A stretch of 64,000 bases of DNA from Anaerolineae bacterium (GTDB lineage: Bacteria > Chloroflexota > Anaerolineae > Aggregatilineales > Phototrophicaceae): positions 124,001 through 188,000 of the forward strand of contig JAJEBY010000003.1 of NCBI GenBank assembly GCA_022822305.1, read 5' to 3'. Shown here piece by piece: positions 51,686 through 62,808 of the stretch (position 1 is its first letter; each line of letters begins with the position of its first letter). Under the pieces are notes generated by a model. That model saw only the letters and a program-made list of their open reading frames with translations. It did no database searches and was not told the DNA's origin. The position numbers and the translations under genes are program-made.

Positions 51686-52585
51686 ATGAACGCAGGCAAG
51701 AAGTCATCCTGGCTCCCCTGGCTCTTCGTCGGCCCTAGCATAATTCTCCTGCTCATTTATTTCGTTTATCCCACCTTGTTCACGTTCTATTACAGCTTCA
51801 CCCGGGGCACGGTCGTCAACCCGGCGCAAGAATGGGTCGGCCTACAGAATTTCCTGCGTCTCTTCACCGAAGACCCCTTTTTCCTCGACTTGAAAAACAT
51901 GCAGGGCGCCATCATCAACACCGCGGTCTGGCTGATCGTGTTTCCCTTCGGCACGGTCATCTTCGGGCTGCTGACAGCCGTGCTGGCCGACAAGGTGCGC
52001 TACGAGAACTGGATAAAGTCGATCATATTCTTGCCCATGGTCGTTTCCGCGACCGCCGCGTCAGTCATCTTTCGTTTCGTCTTCAATCGCGATCCCAACC
52101 TGGGTGTGCTCAACGCGGTTCTGGACGGCATACCAGGCTATGAGCCGGTGGGATGGCTGGGCAATCCCAATGTCGCCAACCTGGCCGTCATCGCCGCCGG
52201 CATCTGGATTTGGACCGGCCTATCCATGGTGGTGCTGTCCGCCGCATACAAGTCGCTGCCCAAAGATGTATTGGAATCCGCCACCGTCGATGGCGCCAAC
52301 GCCTGGCAAGCCTTCTTCCGCGTCAGCATACCCATGATGTCCCGCACTATCCTCTTCGTCCTGATGACCATGGTCATCAACGCGCTGAAAATGATTGATC
52401 TGGTGCTGGTCATGACCCAAGGCGGCCCGCAAGGCTCCACCCGCGTCATCGGCTTCACAGTATTCTGGGAAATGTTCAACAATCAAAAGCTCGGTTATGG
52501 CAGCGCGGTGGCGGTCATCCTCTTCATCCTCATTACGCCCTTTATCATCATTCAAATTCGCAACGTTCGCGCCGAGGTTCGCTGA
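51686..52585 (+). CDS. Carbohydrate ABC transporter permease 1 (MalF-like)
   Basis: 299 residues with six helices. The EAA loop is LESATVDGANAWQAFFRVSIP, which docks to the ATPase. N-terminal PWLFVGPSIILLLIYFVYP is typical. It forms the channel with permease 2. The spacing to the next gene is one base (52585/52587). Confidence 0.95.
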   Translation: MNAGKKSSWLPWLFVGPSIILLLIYFVYPTLFTFYYSFTRGTVVNPAQEWVGLQNFLRLFTEDPFFLDLKNMQGAIINTAVWLIVFPFGTVIFGLLTAVLADKVRYENWIKSIIFLPMVVSATAASVIFRFVFNRDPNLGVLNAVLDGIPGYEPVGWLGNPNVANLAVIAAGIWIWTGLSMVVLSAAYKSLPKDVLESATVDGANAWQAFFRVSIPMMSRTILFVLMTMVINALKMIDLVLVMTQGGPQGSTRVIGFTVFWEMFNNQKLGYGSAVAVILFILITPFIIIQIRNVRAEVR

Positions 52586-52586
52586 G

Positions 52587-54182
52587 ATGACTGCCGCAGC
52601 GGAAAAGTCGAAGCAACCCGGCGCCCAGATGAGCATCGCCCAGACGCTGATTCAGCTGACGCTGCGGGGCCCCTTGCATATCATTCTCATCGGCTTGGCT
52701 CTGGTCTGGCTGACGCCGACGCTGGGACTGGGCCTCACCTCCTTCCGCTCGCGCGGCGATATCGCCTCCTCCGGCTGGTGGACGACCATCACCGGCCAGC
52801 GCTCATCCACGCTCGTCGAACTGGAGCTTTCCGTTGATGCCGGCTCAAGCGGGGACGGGATCAATGTTAGCGCTGCTCAAAGCGACCTGCTGCGTGGCGC
52901 AACAGAGGGCGTCCCGTCCGCCGTCATCGGGCAGGTGGATATCATTGAAGTGCGCGGGGAGCTGCATGTCGACAATATCCAGGAAACTCTGACCTTGCCA
53001 GGCATCGGAAGCCTGACTGTCACCGAGTCGTCGACAGCGGACTTCGAGCCGGAGGCGCAATTCAGCGGCTATTTCATCATCGAAGACGTCCTGGCGGGCG
53101 AGGCCGGGGCCATCGTGAGCTATCGCTTAACCGGTCGCCAGGCCATCGACGGCGTCATAGAGATCGACGACATCAACGACGGCAAGCGCATTCCGCGTAC
53201 CGGCACCTTGACCGTGCTCGAAGATGGCAGTTTCATATTCGAAAGACGCTCCAGTTTTGTGGGTACATTCGAGGCGCGTATCAGCCCCGAAGCGCTGAAT
53301 CAGCGCCCGATTCCCGTTCAATATTCGGTCGTGCAATCGGGCGGCGTCTTGCAATCCTTTGCCTCGGGCGAGACAGCAGATATCCCGTTGGCGGGAGAAT
53401 TCACCGTCGGCGCCGATGGCAGCTACAGCTTTGCGCCGCTCCCCGACTTTATAGGCGCCCTGGTCAGCGAGGCCAGCCTGCTCAATCCCATACTGACTGT
53501 GGACAACTATCGCGGTGTGCTGGAGCGTCCCGATCTGCCGCCGCCCGGCTTCGCCGACAACCTGAGAAACAGCCTGATCGTCACCATACCCAGCACCATT
53601 TTCCCCATCCTTCTGGCATCATTGGCGGCGTACGCCTTCGCCTGGATGGAGTTTCCCCTGCGCGATTATATCTACCTGGTGGTTATCGGCTTGCTGGTTA
53701 TCCCGTTGCAAACCACCTGGGTGCCTGTCCTGAAATTCCTCAATATGCTCGGCATCAATGGACAGTTCGCCGGCATCTGGCTGACCCATACTTCGTATGG
53801 CCTGCCATTTTCGATCTTCTTGCTCTACAGTTTTTTCCGCGATTTGCCGCGCGAAGTTTTCGAGGCCGCCCGCATAGATGGCGCCAACGAAGGTTTTGTC
53901 TTCTTCCGCATCGTCATACCGCTTTCCATGCCCGCCATCGCCTCGCTCGCCATCTTTCAGTTCGTCTGGGTCTGGAACGATCTGATGAACGCCCTGATTT
54001 TCCTTGACCGCGACAAGGCGCCTCTGACCATCGGCATCCGCAACTTGCTCGGGCAATACGGCAACGAATGGCATTTGCTGGCGGCGGGCGCCTTCGTGAG
54101 CATGATCATCCCCTTGCTCGTATTCCTGGCTTTCCAACAATATTTCGTCCGCGGTCTGACCGCCGGCGCAGTAAAGGGATAA
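52587..54182 (+). CDS. Carbohydrate ABC transporter permease 2 (MalG-like) with large extracytoplasmic beta-rich insertion
   Basis: 531 residues, whereas the usual MalG-like protein has about 280. The first helix lies near residues 30-56; the region of about 57-320 is inserted before the second helix. It contains two or three repeats of the form G-x-L-T-V-x-x-x-G-S-F-x-F (GTLTVLEDGSFIFERR and GEFTVGADGSYSFAPL) like VCBS or cadherin-type beta-sandwich domains. The normal P1 loop resumes at ILTVDNYRGVLERP. The EAA loop EAARIDGANEGFVFFRIVIPLS is intact. Start ATG 52587 (the ORF extends upstream over permease 1). Confidence 0.9.
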   Translation: MTAAAEKSKQPGAQMSIAQTLIQLTLRGPLHIILIGLALVWLTPTLGLGLTSFRSRGDIASSGWWTTITGQRSSTLVELELSVDAGSSGDGINVSAAQSDLLRGATEGVPSAVIGQVDIIEVRGELHVDNIQETLTLPGIGSLTVTESSTADFEPEAQFSGYFIIEDVLAGEAGAIVSYRLTGRQAIDGVIEIDDINDGKRIPRTGTLTVLEDGSFIFERRSSFVGTFEARISPEALNQRPIPVQYSVVQSGGVLQSFASGETADIPLAGEFTVGADGSYSFAPLPDFIGALVSEASLLNPILTVDNYRGVLERPDLPPPGFADNLRNSLIVTIPSTIFPILLASLAAYAFAWMEFPLRDYIYLVVIGLLVIPLQTTWVPVLKFLNMLGINGQFAGIWLTHTSYGLPFSIFLLYSFFRDLPREVFEAARIDGANEGFVFFRIVIPLSMPAIASLAIFQFVWVWNDLMNALIFLDRDKAPLTIGIRNLLGQYGNEWHLLAAGAFVSMIIPLLVFLAFQQYFVRGLTAGAVKG

Positions 54183-54187
54183 GGCGC

Positions 54188-55180
54188 ATGTTTCGTCAAT
54201 GGTTAAGATTCGCCATAATGCTACTCCTGCTCGCGGTCGCAGCGGCGGGCGTCGCCTCCCAGGACGCCATCCAGATTCACGTGCCGGCCGATTATCCGAC
54301 TATCAGCGAAGCTATCGCATCCGCGCCGGCGGGCGCCGAAATCCTGGTCGCGGAAGGCGGGTATCACGAAGCCTTGCTCATCGATCGTCCGCTGATCCTG
54401 CGCCCAGCCGACGAGGCCGAAGTTATCCTGTCCGCTGCCGAGCAGTCACCAGCGATCCAGATCATCAGCGCGCAGGATGTCACCATAAGCGGATTGACCA
54501 TAATCGGCGGCCGCTATGGCATCGACGTATTCCTCAGCGAGGATGTGACTTTAGCCGACAACAACATCAGCGGCAGCAAATCCGCTGGCATCCGCGCCCG
54601 CATGTCCTCCGTTTTCATTCGCGACAACACCATTGTCGACATTCAGCCGCCCTACGGTCGGGGCATCTACCTGGCCAACACCATGGCTTGGCCTGAATCC
54701 GAAATCACCGGCAACACCGTGCGCGACATTCCTCTGACCGGCATCCAGACCAACCTGGCCGGCATGGTGCAAATCGAAAACAACATCGTGACCAACAGCG
54801 GCTTGCGCGGCATCGCCGTCACCGAAATGTCGCACGCCAATGTCGTGGGCAATATCGTGGCCGATAACATCGGCAGCGGCATCCTGGTTCTGGATATGTC
54901 GATGGCGCTGGTCTGCGACAATGCCGTATCCGCCACCCGGCAAGATAGCGACCGGCAAAACATGCGCGAGGGCAATGGCGTCACCATCGATTTTCATTCT
55001 GACGTGATTCTGTCGGAGAATACGATTCAAGGCAGCGCGCAGAATGGCATCAGCGTATTGTACGGATCGAGCGCCTGGCTTCACGACAATATCGTCAGCG
55101 ACAGCGCCGATGACGCCGTCTTCGTCGATAGCAGCGAGACTCATCCAGCGCGAGCCTGCGCTTCGCCGGAAGACGCTTAG
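54188..55180 (+). CDS. Secreted right-handed beta-helix protein
   Basis: 330 residues. Signal peptide (about 1-25, ending GVASQ). From residue 35 on there are repeated short strands with Asn/Asp/Gly turns (e.g. NNISGSKSAGIRAR, NNIVTNSGLRGIAVT), typical of NosD/CASH beta-helix repeats. A pectate-lyase-like active site is not visible, so it may be a binding or processing protein for polysaccharide. It begins 5 bases after permease 2, in the same operon, and ends in a 4-base overlap with the convergent VWA gene. Confidence 0.85.
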   Translation: MFRQWLRFAIMLLLLAVAAAGVASQDAIQIHVPADYPTISEAIASAPAGAEILVAEGGYHEALLIDRPLILRPADEAEVILSAAEQSPAIQIISAQDVTISGLTIIGGRYGIDVFLSEDVTLADNNISGSKSAGIRARMSSVFIRDNTIVDIQPPYGRGIYLANTMAWPESEITGNTVRDIPLTGIQTNLAGMVQIENNIVTNSGLRGIAVTEMSHANVVGNIVADNIGSGILVLDMSMALVCDNAVSATRQDSDRQNMREGNGVTIDFHSDVILSENTIQGSAQNGISVLYGSSAWLHDNIVSDSADDAVFVDSSETHPARACASPEDA

Positions 55181-58029
55181 TCGTCCCCCTCGCGCCGCCG
55201 CCGGCTGCGCAGCAAGCGCGCCCCCAAATTCCCATCGCTGATCTCGCCCGCCGATTCCGGCACCGACGCCGACGGCCGTCCCGCTGCCGGATCAGGCGCA
55301 TCACCGCCATCCGGCCTCGGCTCGAATGGTCGAGACTCCCCATAACCGGTCGCCTGACGGCTGCGGCTGCGCGCGTTGAGCAGCGTGGCCACCCGCTCCG
55401 ACCGCAACTCGTCCTGGCTGCGGCGGCCGTTGAATCGCGCCCGCAGGCGATCGAGGTCGCCCCGCGTGATGATCAAGCGGCGGATAGCAATATCAAACGG
55501 CAGCAGCAGCAGCGCCAGCAAAATCAGAAGTTGCCAGATGCCCGTCGCCGCCTGCCGCTCGCCCAGATTATGCGCGAAGACATCGGCCGGTCGATCCGCC
55601 AGATTGCCCCCGCCGGTGATGTCCGCGATCCGCGCCAGCAATCGATCATCGTCCGTTCGCGGGATATATTCGGGCGAATACGATAGCACCCAGCCATTAA
55701 GATCGTTCAACGCGATATCTGGCGTATCCGGCCCGGCGCCGCCGCTGACCGTGAGAAAATACGCCCCTTCGCTCCCCGGCGCAAAGGTCGCTTCATACTG
55801 TCCCGGCGCTGTCTGTTGCAGTGGGACGCGGCGGCTGTCGCCATCGGGGCTCAATACCGCGCCGCTCAACAACATGCCATCGAGAAACTGCCCGGCATCG
55901 TCGCGCGCATCAACCACGATCCGCGCCCGTTCATCCTCCATCAGGATGCGCGTTTCCAGATTCTTGTTGCTGCCGGCGTTGATGCTCCAATTCACAACCT
56001 GGCCCCAGAAGCGCGAGAAATCATCCCAAACCACCCACTCATTCGCCCAGCGCGCGCTGGCATCGGAGGTCCAGGCCACGACCCGTCCCAAGCCATACTG
56101 CCAAGACGCCATGATCGGATCGGAGTGCGGTTCCGGGCTGCTCAAAATGCGCTGCGCGGCGACTTTGGGCGTCGTCGCCACATAGCCGCGCAACCTTGGC
56201 AGATTGCCGATGCCATCCATGATGGCGCTGCTGCCGGTCTGACGCGCGTTTATCGGTTCCTCCACGATGTAGGAACGCGATGCCAAGACGGTCTCCTGAG
56301 CGAAGATCAGCGGCACCTGCCCCACGTTGTCCACTTCGTAGTAATTGCCGGCGCCAACTTCCGCCATGCGCTCCAAGACTTCGCCCGGATTGCGACCGAT
56401 CGCGATCGCCGACAAGCTGACGTTGAATTGCTCCTGCAGCAACCCGGTCAATTCAACCAGACCGGTCGGGCTGGCGCCGCCGTCAGTCAACAAAATCAAG
56501 TGCTTGAGCTGTGACGGCTCCTGGATGATATCGCGCTCCACCAGACGCAAACCGGCCAGGATATCGGTCCCGCCGCCGGATCGGATCGTGTTGGTCATGG
56601 CGATCAGCGCCTGCCCGTCATTGACTTGCTGGAATGGCGCCACCCAGGCGCCGCCCGTGTCAAATGTGCCGATGGCGACGCGGTCCGACGGCTGCAGCAG
56701 ACCCAGCGACAGCACAATGGCGCGCTTGGCCAATTCCAGATTGGGCACGCCGCTGCGGCTCATCTGGCCCATGCTGCCGGAGCGATCTATCAAATAGGCA
56801 ATGGTCAATTGCGGCAGGCGACGCTGATCCTTGATTTGCATTTCCACCGGCAGCGTGCGCTCCAGCGGCGTCTGATAATAGCCGCCCGGCGCATAACTCT
56901 CGGGTCCGCCAATCATCACCAGACCGCCGCCGATATCGCTGACATATTGATCGAGCAGGTTCATCTGCGCATTGCTGAACGCGGTGGCCGGAACATTGAC
57001 GACGATCACGCTCTTGTATCCCGCCAGGCCCGCCAAATTGACCGGCAAATCCGCCGGTTCCGCGACCTCGACCAAAACACCGGCTTGTTCCAGCGCCGGG
57101 AGCAAGTGCTGCGTTTCGCTCTCGTCCGCTCTCACCAGCAATACGCGCGCCGGCCCAACCACCTGGCTGAACGCTGAAAGCAGGTTATTTTGGCTGAAGC
57201 TGTCATTCTCGCCGGGCACAACTATCTGCGCCGAGAAATCGAGGAAACCGCTGTCCTCGCTGGTCTGGGTCAAGCTGTATCGCGTATCGCCGCTTTGCAG
57301 CTCCAGGTCTTCTTCGTGGATCAGGCTGCCGCCCGAATAAATCAGCAGTGTGGCCAGCGTCGCAACTTCAGCATGGATGCTGACGCCAATATCGAAGCTC
57401 TGGCCTTCCGCCACTCGGCTCGGGGCATCCAACGCGGTGATGCGCGCATCCGGCGCCGGCTCGCGATTGAACGGCACGTAGCTGATCTCGACGCCGGAAG
57501 CAGCGGCCCGCTGCGCCCGGGCAATAGCATCGCCCCGCGTCGCCAATCCGTCGCTGAGCACCACGATGCGACGCGAGGCATCCGGCGGGAACATCGAGAG
57601 CGCGGTCTGGATGGCGTTGGCGATATCGGTATGCGTCGTCTGCGGGATCGATCCGAATGCTTCAATCTCCCCAACCAGGCTGAAATCACTTTCCGGCACC
57701 GCATTGTCGCCGAACAAGACGGCGGCCCAGGTATCGTCCACGGCCTTGCCGGCTATAGCTTCGCGGATATAGTTGAGTTGCAGCGCTTCGCTCGCGCCGC
57801 CCATACTGTCCGAGACATCAACCAGGAATACCACTGCCAGACGATGCACCGCTCGCACCTGCTGCAAGCCAGCCAGCGCCAGTAACAACAAAACCACGAT
57901 CAGCGTGCGCATGAGCAAGCTGCTGACATCGCGCCGGCGCCGGAAGGCGATCCGCGGGAATCCCACGATCCAGATGATCGGCAAGACGATAAGCAGAACC
58001 AGCGCAACCGAAGGTGTGGTGAATTGCAT
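55177..58029 (-). CDS. Large membrane protein with two VWA domains and a GATase-like domain
   Basis: 950 residues from ATG 58029 (ATG 58074 is an in-frame alternative). Two helices at the N-terminus, then a VWA domain with MIDAS motif DVSDSMGG and VVLSDGLA. In the middle is a class I glutamine-amidotransferase-like segment (GGGLVMIGGPESYAPGGYY), without an obvious Cys-His-Glu triad. A second VWA domain follows with DRSGSMGQ and LLTDGGASPTG, then a C-terminal helix (about 840) and a charged tail. It resembles BatA/aerotolerance-type or DUF4159-type membrane VWA proteins. Function unknown. Confidence 0.8.
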   Translation of the reverse strand: MQFTTPSVALVLLIVLPIIWIVGFPRIAFRRRRDVSSLLMRTLIVVLLLLALAGLQQVRAVHRLAVVFLVDVSDSMGGASEALQLNYIREAIAGKAVDDTWAAVLFGDNAVPESDFSLVGEIEAFGSIPQTTHTDIANAIQTALSMFPPDASRRIVVLSDGLATRGDAIARAQRAAASGVEISYVPFNREPAPDARITALDAPSRVAEGQSFDIGVSIHAEVATLATLLIYSGGSLIHEEDLELQSGDTRYSLTQTSEDSGFLDFSAQIVVPGENDSFSQNNLLSAFSQVVGPARVLLVRADESETQHLLPALEQAGVLVEVAEPADLPVNLAGLAGYKSVIVVNVPATAFSNAQMNLLDQYVSDIGGGLVMIGGPESYAPGGYYQTPLERTLPVEMQIKDQRRLPQLTIAYLIDRSGSMGQMSRSGVPNLELAKRAIVLSLGLLQPSDRVAIGTFDTGGAWVAPFQQVNDGQALIAMTNTIRSGGGTDILAGLRLVERDIIQEPSQLKHLILLTDGGASPTGLVELTGLLQEQFNVSLSAIAIGRNPGEVLERMAEVGAGNYYEVDNVGQVPLIFAQETVLASRSYIVEEPINARQTGSSAIMDGIGNLPRLRGYVATTPKVAAQRILSSPEPHSDPIMASWQYGLGRVVAWTSDASARWANEWVVWDDFSRFWGQVVNWSINAGSNKNLETRILMEDERARIVVDARDDAGQFLDGMLLSGAVLSPDGDSRRVPLQQTAPGQYEATFAPGSEGAYFLTVSGGAGPDTPDIALNDLNGWVLSYSPEYIPRTDDDRLLARIADITGGGNLADRPADVFAHNLGERQAATGIWQLLILLALLLLPFDIAIRRLIITRGDLDRLRARFNGRRSQDELRSERVATLLNARSRSRQATGYGESRPFEPRPDGGDAPDPAAGRPSASVPESAGEISDGNLGARLLRSRRRREGDD

Positions 58030-58048
58030 GCCGTATCCCGGTAAACTC

Positions 58049-58072
58049 GACTGCGCGCCATTGAGCGCAGTC
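58049..58072. repeat. Hairpin in the leader of the VWA gene
   Basis: GACTGCGC, 8-base loop, GCGCAGTC: an 8-bp perfect stem. On the minus strand a -10-like TACAAT (58089-58084) is just upstream, so the hairpin would lie at the 5' end of the VWA transcript before ATG 58029. It argues for that start. Confidence 0.5.
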
Positions 58073-58420
58073 ATTCAATTCTGATTGTATCGCGGAGCCA
58101 TTCGTCTTTACAGCCCAACTGAATCCGGTCGCAATTCCAGAGTATTCATCCGCATCATAAGCGAGAGCTTCGGTTTGAATTTGCCGACGCGTTTGTTACA
58201 GGCGCGCGTAGGTCTATGGCTGCCGAGACCGGCGATTCACGAGAGAGGACGGGCTATTGACAGCGCTAGCGCCCAATTCTATACTTCCGCAGCTTTCTCC
58301 AAAGGCCCCGCCTAATCGTAATATTTCGGTTACTTTGTTGTACGCGTACGCCAGAAATATGTAAAAACTCACCCAATTGCGCCCCGATGACTGATATTTA
58401 TGTACTATTTCCCACATTTG

Positions 58421-58453
58421 TTGGACTTATCCCCTTAGAAATTGTACAATTTC
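58421..58453 (+). promoter_or_regulatory. Promoter of spoVS with 16-bp palindrome over the -10 box
   Basis: TTGGAC (58421-58426), 18-base spacer, TACAAT (58445-58450). The -10 box lies in the middle of a perfect palindrome GAAATTGTACAATTTC (58438-58453), a likely operator. The rest of the 478-base gap 58030-58507 holds the divergent VWA promoter region and nothing that looks coding. Confidence 0.6.
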
Positions 58454-58507
58454 CCCCACTAGTCACTGAGCTTTTCATAGAACAGTTTGCGAGAACAAGG
58501 GGGAAAC

Positions 58508-58846
58508 ATGTCCGAATACGAAAATCCCGTGCCCCTGACCGATTCAGTTGCGGAAGATACTGTCGATTTCGCAGACGACAAACCCGATGTGATCAAAGTC
58601 TCGGCTCGCTCTCGCTCAACGGCTGTTGCGGGCGCTATCGCTGGCGTGATGCGGCAGCATCATATCGCCGAGGTGCAAGCCATCGGCGCCGGCGCAGTCA
58701 ATCAAGCGGTCAAGGCCCTCGCGATTGCGCGCGGCTATCTGGAACGCGACGAAATCGACATCGTCAGTATGCCTTACTTCACCGAGGTCGATATCGACGG
58801 CCAGGAACGTACGGCGGTGCGCTTTCGCGTAGAACCCAGACCCTGA
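58508..58846 (+). CDS. spoVS: Stage V sporulation protein S (SpoVS) homologue
   Basis: 112 residues. The core (VIKVSARSRSTAVAGAIAGVMR, QAIGAGAVNQAVKALAIARG, ERTAVRFRVEPR) is strongly conserved in the SpoVS family, which in Bacillus acts in sporulation and cell division. Here it has an acidic N-terminal extension of about 27 residues. GGGGGAAAC lies upstream of ATG 58508. No other sporulation gene is nearby, and the family occurs in non-sporulating phyla such as Thermus and Chloroflexota, so the role is probably regulatory or nucleic-acid-binding (Alba-like fold). Confidence 0.93.
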   Translation: MSEYENPVPLTDSVAEDTVDFADDKPDVIKVSARSRSTAVAGAIAGVMRQHHIAEVQAIGAGAVNQAVKALAIARGYLERDEIDIVSMPYFTEVDIDGQERTAVRFRVEPRP

Positions 58847-59104
58847 CACCTGCTGACTGATTCCCGGCTTCAGGTCGAATAGCGCTTTGCTCTGCCATCA
58901 TTGCAGTTTGCGCCATCGCGCGCAATCGGCTATCCCCGCCCGGAATGTCGCAGGTTGCAGCGTCGAGGCTTGATTCTACGATTCCCCGGCATTTGATCGG
59001 TACAATTACACTTCGCGCCGCCCGCGACCATGCGCGTGACGATCGACGCCTCGTTCAGAATCTCCGGTTGCTCAAAACCAGCTAAACTATACAGTGGCAA
59101 GCGG

Positions 59105-59113
59105 TGCTATAAT
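59105..59113 (+). promoter_or_regulatory. Extended -10 promoter of tkt
   Basis: TGCTATAAT (TATAAT at 59108-59113) is an extended -10 box 42 bases before the tkt start. No good -35 box is present. A second TACAAT occurs at 58999-59004, without a clear -35. The rest of the 308-base gap 58847-59154 has no recognisable coding feature. Confidence 0.55.
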
Positions 59114-59154
59114 GCACTCGTCATTCCGAAGGATCATAAATCAGGAGCAATGCG

Positions 59155-61155
<2,001 letters not shown>

Positions 61156-61233
61156 GCGCCGTTGGGTCATTCGCATGCGCTCAATGCCAACGGACATTCG
61201 TTGCCGGACAACCCGATGCGAGGCCGAGGCGCC

Positions 61234-62010
61234 ATGACAGCCGTTTCGCCGAAAGTAATGGTTGTCCTGCCAACCTACAACGAGCGCGACAACATCCGCC
61301 AAATGGCAAGCGCCCTGTTCGAGCTGGGCATTCCCAATTTTCACCTGCTCATCGTCGACGACAATTCGCCCGACGGCACCGGCAAGATCGCCGACGAACT
61401 ATCCCGAGATGACGCCTTCGCCGGCCAAATCAACGTGCTCCATCGGCCGGAAAAGCAAGGCTTGGGCCCCGCCTACAAGCAGGCTTACAAGCACGCCCTG
61501 GCCCTGGGCGCCGAACTGCTGATCCAAATGGACGCCGATTTTTCGCATCAACCCAAATACATTCCGCAACTGCTCGAGAAAGCGCGCGATTGCGATATCG
61601 TATTGGGATCGCGCTATATGCCTGGCGGCAGCGTTGACGACGCTTGGGGACCGCTGCGCAAGTTGCTCAGCTGGTGGGCGAACCGCGTCTATACGCCGAC
61701 CATCCTCAATGTGCCGATCAAAGACGCCACCGGCGGTTTCCGCCTCTTTCATCGCGACTGCCTCATCGGCATGGATATTGATCGCGTGCATTCAAACGGA
61801 TACGTCTTCACGGTCGAGATGGCGTACCTGGCGCACAAGCTGGGTTATCGCATTTCGGAGATACCAATCCACTTCCCCGACCGCCAACGCGGTACCTCGA
61901 AAATGGACTCCTCAATCGCCCTGGAAGCGGCGCTGCGCGTCTTCCAAATCAAATACCGCCACCGCAACCTTAAGCCGGAGCATCGGCGCAAACAAGCCTA
62001 TCAGATTTGA
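61234..62010 (+). CDS. Family 2 glycosyltransferase (polyprenol monophosphomannose synthase-like)
   Basis: 258 residues. VVLPTYNERDNI, DDNSPDGTG and the MDADFSHQPKYIP motif (DxD-type) are typical of dolichol-phosphate mannosyltransferases, and the end has FPDRQRGTSKMDSSIA. No C-terminal membrane helices are visible, so it is the Dpm1 form. It may supply polyprenyl-phosphate mannose to GT-C enzymes such as the DUF2142-like protein at 29474. ATG 61234 is chosen (ATG 61216 is an alternative); GAGG lies four bases upstream. Confidence 0.9.
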   Translation: MTAVSPKVMVVLPTYNERDNIRQMASALFELGIPNFHLLIVDDNSPDGTGKIADELSRDDAFAGQINVLHRPEKQGLGPAYKQAYKHALALGAELLIQMDADFSHQPKYIPQLLEKARDCDIVLGSRYMPGGSVDDAWGPLRKLLSWWANRVYTPTILNVPIKDATGGFRLFHRDCLIGMDIDRVHSNGYVFTVEMAYLAHKLGYRISEIPIHFPDRQRGTSKMDSSIALEAALRVFQIKYRHRNLKPEHRRKQAYQI

Positions 62011-62019
62011 CATAGAGCC

Positions 62020-62676
62020 TTAAAGACTGTCGACCGCCCAGAGCAGGCAGCGTCGCACGAGCTCGCGCGCTTCCGGCACATCAAAATCAGCGATCACATG
62101 ACCCAGCGAGCAATAGGCGATCTTGGCTTTTCCATAGCGCCGTGTCCACACCACCGGCATCACCGTGCCGTCAATCCACTCGGCATGATCGCCATTGAAG
62201 GTGGTCGTCGCCAAAACCTCGTTCGACGGATCCGTATGCATGTAGTATTGTTCGGAGTGCATATCGAAGTCCCGAATCCCCGCCGTGATCGGATGTTCGT
62301 GATCACGGATATTGACGCGATAATCGATGATGTTGCCCGGATGCGCCACCCATTGGCCGCCGATCATGAACTGGTATTCGGTATTGTCGCGAAAAGCATC
62401 GGCCGTGCCGCCATGCCAGCCCGCGACGTTGACGCCGCCTTCGCGCGCCGCATGCAACAGCCCGGCTTCTTGCTCATCCGTGATTGAACTCATGGTATGA
62501 ATCGGCGCCACCAAATCGAGCGACGACATCAAATCCTTGTCGAGGAAGCTATCCAACGATTCGGACAGCGTGACATCCAGCCCAGCCTCTTCCAACAGCC
62601 CGGCGAACAAATGCGTTGTCTCTTTCGGATCGTGCCCGGGCCAGCCGCCATATACCATCAATACGCTCTTGCTCAT
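62020..62676 (-). CDS. ThuA-like protein (trehalose-utilisation family)
   Basis: 218 residues. [15 protein letters not shown] is the N-terminal family signature; [19 protein letters not shown] with conserved His and [19 protein letters not shown] fit the ThuA beta-alpha fold. These glutamine-amidotransferase-like proteins occur in sugar and ketose metabolism; the reaction is unproven. ATG 62676 has GGAG upstream. It converges with the glycosyltransferase gene with nine bases in between. Confidence 0.88.
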   Translation of the reverse strand: MSKSVLMVYGGWPGHDPKETTHLFAGLLEEAGLDVTLSESLDSFLDKDLMSSLDLVAPIHTMSSITDEQEAGLLHAAREGGVNVAGWHGGTADAFRDNTEYQFMIGGQWVAHPGNIIDYRVNIRDHEHPITAGIRDFDMHSEQYYMHTDPSNEVLATTTFNGDHAEWIDGTVMPVVWTRRYGKAKIAYCSLGHVIADFDVPEARELVRRCLLWAVDSL

Positions 62677-62808
62677 TTTCGCTCCACTTTCGATTGTTGT
62701 TAGCCTTCGGGCAATTATAGCGACAATTGAAGGGATGTCGAAACGAAGCCCGCCACGCGCGCCATGTTCCCGCAAGGGAGGATATCTCGCTGATTTGAGG
62801 CAGCGCCG

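Noticed and set aside
58085-58315. 76-codon plus-strand frame upstream of spoVS
   Set aside because: It overlaps the divergent promoter region, lacks a ribosome-binding site and shows no family or helix pattern.
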